A DNA stretch of 11,683 bases from an uncultured Cellvibrio sp. GTDB lineage: Bacteria; Pseudomonadota; Gammaproteobacteria; Pseudomonadales; Cellvibrionaceae. The notes under the pieces are model-generated. The model was not told where the DNA came from, did not search any database, and saw only the letters and a list, made by a program, of their open reading frames with translations. Positions 6,826-11,683 of this stretch are shown piece after piece. Position 1 is the stretch's first letter, and every line of letters starts with the position of its first letter. The translations under genes were made by a program, and so were the position numbers. Location of the stretch: contig CAMLRJ010000054.1 in the NCBI GenBank assembly GCA_946482345.1, positions 1 through 11,683 on the forward strand, read 5' to 3'.

Positions 6826-7542
6826 ATGGCGCGTTTACCTCGTTTTGTTATTCCAGGTCAGCCTCAGCATGTCATCGTACGTGGCAATAATCGTGAGGCG
6901 ATTTTTTATGCTGAGGCTGACTATCAATTCTATTTAGAAAAGCTCAAACAAGCCTGCGACAAACATCAGTGTGATTTGCACTCTTACGTGCTAATGACAA
7001 ACCACGTGCATTTGCTCATAACGCCACACACGCAAGACGGATTGAGCAAAGCCTTGCAAATGATTGGGCGCTATTATGTTCAATATTTTAATTTTACTTA
7101 TGAGCGTACTGGCACTTTATTTGAAGGGCGTTACAAAGCAACGGTAATTGATAGTGAGCACTATTTATTAAGCTGTTATCGATATATTGAATTAAATCCA
7201 GTTCGAGCCGCGATGGTGGCTCACCCTGGTGAATATCCTTGGTCAAGTTATGCAATCAATGCGCTGGGTAAAGAAGATGTAAGGGAATTGGTGACACCAC
7301 ATAAAGAATATTTATTATTGGATTCAAATCCAATAAAACGACAGGCTGCATATCGCGCATTGATTAAAACGCGCATCAGTGAGAAAACCTTGGAAGATAT
7401 TCGCGAGTCAACGAATAAATCCTGGGTGTTGGGCAGTGATAGATTTAAAGCACAAATTGAAAAGAAAACCGGTCGTGTCAGTGCTCCCCGTGCTCGGGGC
7501 GGCGACAGAAAATCGGATAAATTTAAAATCAATGGAGTCTGA
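6826..7542 (+). CDS. REP-associated tyrosine transposase (RAYT, Y1/HUH family)
   Basis: 238 residues from ATG 6826 behind AAGGAGA (6814-6820). The N terminus MARLPRFVIPGQPQHVIVRG and TNHVHLLITP are diagnostic: H60-V61-H62 is the metal-binding HUH motif of IS200/IS605-type single-strand nucleases. The nucleophilic tyrosine should lie in YYVQYFNFTY (83-92), just before GTLFEGRYKA. CYRYIELNPVRA and YPWSSY are further RAYT family blocks. The protein is expected to nick and join single-stranded DNA at the flanking hairpins. Length and motifs look intact, so it may be active. The C-terminal tail is basic (APRARGGDRKSDKFKINGV) and partly encoded by the right inverted repeat, tying gene and repeat together. 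Confidence 0.95.
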   Translation: MARLPRFVIPGQPQHVIVRGNNREAIFYAEADYQFYLEKLKQACDKHQCDLHSYVLMTNHVHLLITPHTQDGLSKALQMIGRYYVQYFNFTYERTGTLFEGRYKATVIDSEHYLLSCYRYIELNPVRAAMVAHPGEYPWSSYAINALGKEDVRELVTPHKEYLLLDSNPIKRQAAYRALIKTRISEKTLEDIRESTNKSWVLGSDRFKAQIEKKTGRVSAPRARGGDRKSDKFKINGV

Positions 7543-7553
7543 CCCCATTGATC
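7523..7553 (-). repeat. RAYT element right terminal inverted repeat
   Basis: Reverse complement of 6751-6781, no mismatches. It encodes the last codons (INGV and stop) of the transposase and lies 32 bp from the convergent receptor gene's stop, so its hairpin may also act as a transcription barrier for both. Confidence 0.9.
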
Positions 7554-7585
7554 TTCAGATAATTTTAAATCGATGCTGTATTGAA

Positions 7586-9706
7586 TCAAATCGAATACCT
7601 CAAACCCAACCGAATAGTGCGTGAATTACCCGGTTGAGTCCAAAGTGCGGAATAGGAATTTACGAAATATTCCTGATTGAATAGATTGTCGATTGTTAAA
7701 TGTAGTTGAAATTTATTGGTGATATCCACTGTGCTAAATAATCGTACGTCTGTGTAGCTTGGCAATATGTAATCGGGTGCTCGAGTTTCTCCCAATCGAT
7801 CGCCTACATAAATAATCGCAAAACCTGCGCTGCTGTTGTGTTTTAAAATATGTAAATCGTTTTGAAATGTGAGAATGGCTTTGTGTTTGGGGATGTTAAT
7901 CAATCGGCTGCCTTTGGGAATATCTACGTCCCAATCCGGATTTGTCATATCGTTAGATGTTTGTGCGTCAACAAAAGCGTAAGCAAAAGAAATGTTGATG
8001 TCGTCACTCAGTGCCTTATCAATATTAAATTCGAAACCCTGACTTTCTGCTTCACCCAGAGTCGATGAATAACCTGCGTGTATTGGATCTGCTGTTAAAA
8101 TATTGGATTTTTTTGCTCTGAAAAATGCGAATGAACTGTTAAGAGTATTGTTGCGGGAACTAAAGTGGCCACCTATTTCATAGGATCCACTGTTCTCGGG
8201 ATCAAACGCATCTCCTGACCAATCTGCACCCGAATTGGGGCGAAAACCTTCAGAATAATTAACATAAAGAGAAGAAAATTTTGATGTTTCGTATAACACA
8301 CCTAAACGGGGAGACGTTTTGTTGTGTGATTGATGTGTTGATGAATTGCCAAGAAAATTATCAACATTGCGACTGAGTTTGTCGTATCGAAATCCTGCCA
8401 ACAGTTTCCAATCCTCATTAATATCAATCAGATCTTGCAGATATACACCTGTCGAGCTTTGTTGTTCTTGCCGGTTCCAAAATGGTTGTAACTCCGGAGG
8501 GGTTTGACCGTAGATAGGTGTTTGCAGGTTCACTGAGTAAGTTGTATCGCCGGGTGTGACGCGCCAGATATTTTGAATCTGGGAGAGTTCGTAATGATAA
8601 TTATCAATACCAAGTAGCAAATGATTTGCCCATCCTCCCAGTTGAAATTCTCCACTCAGTTCGAGTCTCGCGGATAAATCAGTAGCATCAAAATCGCGAT
8701 AACGGCGCAGGCGATTTAATGTGTTGCCATTCGTAAAAAATAATTGTCGGCTAACGGATAATTCCGGTTCTGTTGAATAACCATCGAGAGAAGAGTTTCG
8801 ATAACCTAATCCTGTTAGTAAATTCCATTGCGTACCAAGGCTCTGCTCATAGGTCAACTGATGTCCAATCGCCGCAATTTTGATGGGGCCGTCATCCGGT
8901 TCACCATAAAAACGATTAATTGAAACCGCTTTAAAATCATTACCTGAAACAACAACACCGCGATCAAAAGGCAACTTCTGATCCAGAATTTCCATTTCAT
9001 AAGTCAAATGTGAATGTTCGGAAAATCGAAATAATAAAGAAGGATTCAAGCTAAGTTTTTCGGTTTCTATGGTATCGCGAAAACTATCGCCCTCTTCATA
9101 GGCGCCATTGATTCGCAACGCGAGGCTGGTTGTGGCGGCAGAGGTATAATCGCCTTCCAATCGATAAGTATCTTCACTGGCCATGGACGTTTGTAGATAT
9201 CCATCTGCTACAAATTTTGGTTTTTTGGTGATTATGTTGATAGTGCCACCCGGTTCACTGCGCCCATAAAATGCGGCGCCTGCGCCTTTTAATACTTCAA
9301 TTTCCTGAATATTGGAAGTGTCGCGTAAACCACTGAATCCACGTCCGGCACTGAAGCCATTGACGAAATATCCGCCGGGTAAATTTTCGTCACCCGCAAA
9401 TCCGCGAATGGCAAAACTATTCCAGGTATTACCAAAACTGTTTTGCCGCACAACATCACTGGCAAAATCCAGAGCGCCTTGAAATGTAGAAATACCCAAA
9501 TTTTGCACGAACTTGTCTGTCAAAATTTCTACTGCTTGTGGAAGCGCATCCAGAGGCACGTCACCTCTGTAAGGTTGTCGTGTACTGACTTCCAATTGCA
9601 ACAGCTCTTCCAGTGGCAAAGAAAGTAAATCCTGGGCCGATGCTGTGCCGCAGCCTGCAACCAGGGCCGCAAGAATGATATGTCGGGATGTTGTGAGTCT
9701 ATTCAT
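7586..9706 (-). CDS. TonB-dependent outer-membrane receptor, siderophore type
   Basis: 706 residues. A signal sequence (MNRLTTSRHIILAALVAG) has a likely signal peptidase I site at ASA24-Q25, although LVAGC (15-19) also resembles a lipobox. The mature N terminus has SLPLEELLQLEV, common before the plug in this group. The plug spans about 50-163 and contains the family signature IEVLKGAGAAFYGRSEPGG (136-154) and INIITKKP. The rest forms the 22-strand barrel, with TSPRLGVLYETSKFSSLYVNYSEGFRPN and ending in the TonB-receptor C terminus DNLFNQEYFVNSY...RTIRLGLRYSI. It should import an iron-siderophore or similar ligand using TonB energy; the ligand cannot be told. No strong Shine-Dalgarno precedes the ATG. 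It is divergent from an AraC-type regulator and converges with the RAYT gene. Confidence 0.93.
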   Translation of the reverse strand: MNRLTTSRHIILAALVAGCGTASAQDLLSLPLEELLQLEVSTRQPYRGDVPLDALPQAVEILTDKFVQNLGISTFQGALDFASDVVRQNSFGNTWNSFAIRGFAGDENLPGGYFVNGFSAGRGFSGLRDTSNIQEIEVLKGAGAAFYGRSEPGGTINIITKKPKFVADGYLQTSMASEDTYRLEGDYTSAATTSLALRINGAYEEGDSFRDTIETEKLSLNPSLLFRFSEHSHLTYEMEILDQKLPFDRGVVVSGNDFKAVSINRFYGEPDDGPIKIAAIGHQLTYEQSLGTQWNLLTGLGYRNSSLDGYSTEPELSVSRQLFFTNGNTLNRLRRYRDFDATDLSARLELSGEFQLGGWANHLLLGIDNYHYELSQIQNIWRVTPGDTTYSVNLQTPIYGQTPPELQPFWNRQEQQSSTGVYLQDLIDINEDWKLLAGFRYDKLSRNVDNFLGNSSTHQSHNKTSPRLGVLYETSKFSSLYVNYSEGFRPNSGADWSGDAFDPENSGSYEIGGHFSSRNNTLNSSFAFFRAKKSNILTADPIHAGYSSTLGEAESQGFEFNIDKALSDDINISFAYAFVDAQTSNDMTNPDWDVDIPKGSRLINIPKHKAILTFQNDLHILKHNSSAGFAIIYVGDRLGETRAPDYILPSYTDVRLFSTVDITNKFQLHLTIDNLFNQEYFVNSYSALWTQPGNSRTIRLGLRYSI

Positions 9707-9806
9707 CTATGAGGTATAGCAGAGATTATCACCGCAAACCAATCAAGCGGATTGCGGTGCGTTTTTGGCGCATTAATAGTTGCGCGGGTGTAGCTACAAA
9801 ATTTTT

Positions 9807-9824
9807 AACAGTGGGATTACTGTT
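9807..9824. promoter_or_regulatory. inverted repeat, candidate operator near receptor promoter
   Basis: AACAGT-GGGATT-ACTGTT, perfect 6-bp arms with 6-bp spacer, about 100 bp upstream of the receptor start. Operator role is inference. Confidence 0.4.
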
Positions 9825-9838
9825 GTCGTAGTAATAGT

Positions 9839-9852
9839 GATAAATTTTTATC
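9839..9852. promoter_or_regulatory. short dyad GATAAA-TT-TTTATC
   Basis: Perfect 6-bp arms around TT. The half-site resembles the GATAAT element of Fur sites only loosely; it may be AT-rich coincidence. Confidence 0.25.
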
Positions 9853-10036
9853 CATTTGGTTTTTTTTATTAAAGATGTTTAATTTTTATTATAAAATCGA
9901 AAGACATAATAAAAGACAGTGCGTGGCGTTAAATTCTTCTGATCGTTACAGGTCGTTGATAATTTTACAATAATTATATAGTTAATAAGTCACTGCCAAA
10001 TTTGTTCTTATAGTTAAAAATCTATCCCCTTATTTT

Positions 10037-10063
10037 AAATTCAGAATATTCACTTCTGAATTT
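10037..10063. promoter_or_regulatory. 10-bp perfect inverted repeat upstream of the regulator
   Basis: AAATTCAGAA (10037-10046) and TTCTGAATTT (10054-10063) with a 7-bp spacer, about 100 bp before the regulator start. Candidate operator; no T run follows, so a terminator is less likely. Confidence 0.45.
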
Positions 10064-10099
10064 TCAAGCCCATGGTGAAATCACATGAGCTGAGTGTGA

Positions 10100-10115
10100 A
10101 TTCATTGGAATGAAT
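10100..10115. promoter_or_regulatory. 7-2-7 palindrome upstream of the regulator
   Basis: ATTCATTGGAATGAAT, perfect arms, 50 bp before the regulator ATG. Fits an autoregulatory operator, by position only. Confidence 0.4.
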
Positions 10116-10165
10116 ATTTCAAACAGGAGTTTTTTAACTAAAAGTAAATCCATCAGGAGCAAAAT

Positions 10166-10303
10166 ATGAGTAATTATGTAGTTTATATTGGCAACGACAT
10201 AAGCCATCATGCGGAATTGGCTTTGTATTGTGGTTTTTGTGGTTGGAAAGTATTGAGTGTTGCAGAGCAGGAGATTGATTTCGCAAACTGCAAAAAGCAA
10301 TAG
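10166..10303 (+). pseudogene. 5' fragment of AraC-type regulator (receiver-like N terminus), before frameshift
   Basis: ATG 10166 has the best ribosome binding site of this region (AGGAG, 6 nt spacing). It encodes 45 residues, MSNYVVYIGNDISHHAELAL to IDFANCKKQ, then TAG. In the next frame the sequence continues AIAIVVDCTSVEITV straight into the AraC ORF. One extra A in the run at 10292-10296 would fuse both parts into a 251-residue protein. The start looks like a degenerate response-regulator receiver: YVVYIGNDI as beta-1, IAIVVDCTS as beta-3 with a possible phospho-acceptor-position Asp, VPFFALI as beta-4. Possible causes are a deletion, programmed frameshifting on CAAAAAG, or a sequence error. 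Confidence 0.6.
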
Positions 10304-10356
10304 CTATAGTCGTAGACTGTACCAGCGTTGAAATCACTGTAACACGACAACATTCT

Positions 10357-10920
10357 GTGCTAAGTCAATTTAACGTCCCTTTCTTCGCATTAATAAATCA
10401 TAATCAACATTCACTGGATATAGTGTATAAAAATTATTTTGATGAGTACCTCTATTATCCTATCCTAGAAAAACAATTTAATTTCAGATTTTTGGTATCA
10501 CTTCGGTATCAAATTTCGTTAAAAAATAATTTATCAAAAGTTAAAGAAATAGAAACACCAAAACAAAATTCACGTCACATTAAGTTGGCTGAAAACTGCG
10601 CCACCTATTTGCTTCAGCATATAGGTGAGAATCATACACTAACCGATCTGGCCAGAAAATTAGGCACTAATCGTAATAGTTTGGCGATTGCATTTAAAAG
10701 TGTTTATCAATGCGGTGTGTTTGCCTGGCTTAAACAACAAAGACTGGACTTGGCGCGTAAACACATAGCATCCAGCGCAACCAATATTCAAACGATTGCC
10801 TATCAGCTGGGATTTAGTGACCCCGCAAATTTTTCACGTGTATATAAACAAGAGTTTGGTGTTAGTCCACGTTGTGCAAGGGATGGCCTGGATATGAAGG
10901 CCGATATAAAAAGTACCTGA
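10357..10920 (+). CDS. AraC-family transcriptional regulator, C-terminal part (frameshifted gene)
   Basis: The frame is open from 10279; GTG 10357 is the first plausible start for a separate 187-residue protein, but it has no good ribosome binding site and the true start is probably ATG 10166 in another frame. The first part (FNVPFFALINHNQ, NYFDEYLYYPI) resembles the end of a receiver domain. The C terminus is a complete AraC/XylS domain: helix-turn-helix 1 around LTDLARKLGTNRNSLAIAFK and helix-turn-helix 2 around IQTIAYQLGFSDPANFSRVY, closing with the family motif FGVSPR. FKSVYQCGVFAWLKQQRLDLA resembles PchR-like siderophore regulators. It is divergent from the TonB receptor and probably controls it. 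If not rescued, the protein lacks its signal-sensing N terminus. Confidence 0.8.
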   Translation: MLSQFNVPFFALINHNQHSLDIVYKNYFDEYLYYPILEKQFNFRFLVSLRYQISLKNNLSKVKEIETPKQNSRHIKLAENCATYLLQHIGENHTLTDLARKLGTNRNSLAIAFKSVYQCGVFAWLKQQRLDLARKHIASSATNIQTIAYQLGFSDPANFSRVYKQEFGVSPRCARDGLDMKADIKST

Positions 10921-10932
10921 TATTCATTTTGT

Positions 10933-10999
10933 CGAAACCTAAGCTTATGAGTAGACACACTATCGGGTGTGATCTACTCGTAAGCGTCGGAGTGTTTCG
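10933..10999 (+). terminator. long imperfect hairpin behind the AraC gene, possible terminator
   Basis: GCTTATGAGTAGACACAC (10943-10960) pairs with GTGTGATCTACTCGTAAGC (10967-10985): 18 bp with one bulged T and one wobble, loop TATCGG. An outer CGAAAC/GTTTCG pair (10933-10938/10994-10999) extends it. Only a weak T-rich tract (TCGTTTTGATTTT) follows, so terminator function is likely by position but not certain. Confidence 0.5.
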
Positions 11000-11292
11000 G
11001 TCGTTTTGATTTTCGTGATGGACAGAAATGGCCATTTTTAAAATAAAAAAACTGATTGATCCCGAAATTTATTTAAATAATCTCTAATTTTATTTTAAAG
11101 ATTTAGCTGTCAGGCCCATGATTACCGTTATTTATTAAATTACCACAGGATTTTTATTGTGAGTGTCTGCAATCGATTCTGGATGGTACAGCTTTTGCCC
11201 TCTGTGAATGCCTACACGAGTTTAATTTTATTTAAACGATTAATAATGTTGATATTTGATTGCCTTAACGGGCCTAACAATTGGAGAAATTA
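11000..11292. other. intergenic region before the last gene
   Basis: 293 bp, AT-rich, no ORF of note. It contains a perfect 12-bp palindrome AAATGGCCATTT (11026-11037), and GGAG (11283-11286) as the ribosome binding site of the next gene. No confident promoter was identified, though it must lie here. Confidence 0.5.
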
Positions 11293-11683
11293 ATGAGCAC
11301 GTTTACAATTTGTTATTCAGGCACAGATTGTTATTTGGATCAATCTTTGGTGATGCGAAAACCGGAAGAGATGTATTCTTATAATGCGGTGTCGGGATAT
11401 ATTCCCAGCAAAATAAATAAATTGATTACCGATGCGAACCCCGCTAAAACATCCAGTGTCACTATGAATGGTTGTGGCGGTCCTTATGCAATCGATAGTC
11501 AATCACTGCCTGTGAGATTGTGGTCTATTGAACAGGATCCTGATCTGGAAAGTACAGATACCTGGGTGCGATGCAGTTTGCCTCCCAAATTCTGGACTGA
11601 TTCGGTCAGTGGATCTTCTTTGGAAATTATCACCATTGCAGGTTTGGCTCGTATGTTGGGCGTGACTTTGCATTTGGTTAAAA
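11293..11683 (+). CDS. hypothetical protein, N-terminal part (runs off window)
   Basis: ATG 11293 with GGAG 6 nt upstream; 130 codons are visible and the frame is still open at the window end. The protein starts MSTFTICYSGTDCYLDQSLV and continues with a GYIPSKINKLI block and NGCGGPYAID. No signal peptide or membrane segment is seen, and cysteines are fairly frequent. The opening TICYSGTDC plus GYIP arrangement reminds me of uncharacterised proteins with a TICFSGTGC-like start, some of them proposed hydrolase-type effectors, but this is a weak impression. It is separated from the regulator by a hairpin and about 300 bp, so it probably forms its own transcription unit. Confidence 0.8.
   Translation, partial: MSTFTICYSGTDCYLDQSLVMRKPEEMYSYNAVSGYIPSKINKLITDANPAKTSSVTMNGCGGPYAIDSQSLPVRLWSIEQDPDLESTDTWVRCSLPPKFWTDSVSGSSLEIITIAGLARMLGVTLHLVK

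Larger units (their letters stand above)
6751..7553 (+). mobile_element. RAYT (REP-associated tyrosine transposase) element with hairpin ends
   Basis: An 803-bp unit: 31-bp perfect inverted repeats at 6751-6781 and 7523-7553 enclose one transposase gene. Each end is also an internal palindrome (6752-6776 and 7528-7552): ATCAATGG...CCATTGAT arms with GTC-A-GAC at the tip and one G-T. Such hairpins are what Y1 HUH transposases recognise. The ORF stop codon lies inside the right repeat. Confidence 0.85.
9707..10165. promoter_or_regulatory. divergent intergenic control region between receptor and regulator
   Basis: 459 bp, AT-rich, no gene seen. It must hold the promoters for the minus-strand receptor and the plus-strand regulator. 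Four clear dyads are listed separately. No convincing Fur box was found. The regulator's ribosome binding site is AGGAG at 10155-10159. Confidence 0.6.

Noticed and set aside
9957..9980. GATAATTTTACAATAATTA as a Fur box near the receptor
   Set aside because: Only about 8 of 19 positions fit the consensus and the area is generally AT-rich; nearly 250 bp from the receptor start.
10064..10337. Minus-strand frames opposite the regulator start
   Set aside because: They are antisense to a well-initiated coding frame and rich in unlikely compositions.
11271..11286. GCCTAACAATTGG resembling the outer site of an integron attC
   Set aside because: No matching GTTRRRY partner or paired core lies at attC distance, and the sequence merges with the ribosome binding site of the next gene.
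1..11683. CRISPR array, tRNA or rRNA genes
   Set aside because: No regularly spaced repeats, tRNA-like cloverleaf or rRNA sequence was seen on either strand.

Overview
The window looks like an accessory, transposon-rich stretch of a moderately AT-leaning gammaproteobacterial chromosome. Pointers are an RHS polymorphic toxin with a downstream immunity candidate, a TonB-dependent siderophore-type receptor divergent from an AraC-type regulator, a REP-associated (RAYT) transposase, and a CsrB/RsmZ-type RNA preceded by a GacA-like box. The genus cannot be fixed from sequence alone; a Pseudomonadales/Cellvibrio-like host is only an impression.

Layout. 1-3000 (+): C-terminal part of an RHS/YD-repeat toxin cut by the window edge, with RHS core, a hydrophobic segment and a His-rich, probably nuclease-like tip. 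3005-3745 (+): unrecognised ORF 4 nt downstream, the likely immunity gene. 3764-4785: 5' half of a group II intron (GTGCG end, ribozyme domains, start of the reverse transcriptase) inserted in a half-palindrome that matches the ends of the RAYT element further right. 4786-5277: remnant of an IS66-family element in minus orientation: right end, then a plus-strand RNA gene of about 166 nt full of A(N)GGA hairpin loops with its own terminator, then the last 68 codons of tnpC on the minus strand. 5278-6750 (+): a second IS66 element with tnpA, tnpB and the first part of tnpC, inserted into the first. 6751-7553: complete RAYT element with 31-bp perfect terminal inverted repeats, each itself a hairpin. 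7586-9706 (-): TonB-dependent receptor. 9707-10165: divergent control region with several dyads. 10166-10920 (+): receiver-like/AraC regulator apparently split by a one-base shift in a poly-A run. 10933-10999: long hairpin. 11293-end (+): start of an unrecognised ORF.

How it fits together. The RHS/immunity pair is an interbacterial competition module. Downstream lies a nest of mobile DNA: intron into a RAYT-type palindrome, IS66 into the intron, a second IS66 into the first, and a RAYT element now abutting the truncated second IS66. The most unusual item is the CsrB/RsmZ-like RNA lying between an IS66 end and the tnpC 3' end, i.e. where it would travel as cargo. Such RNAs titrate the global translational repressor CsrA/RsmA, so a mobile copy could alter host regulation. 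The right side is an iron/siderophore-type uptake locus: outer-membrane receptor and divergent regulator sharing an operator-rich gap.
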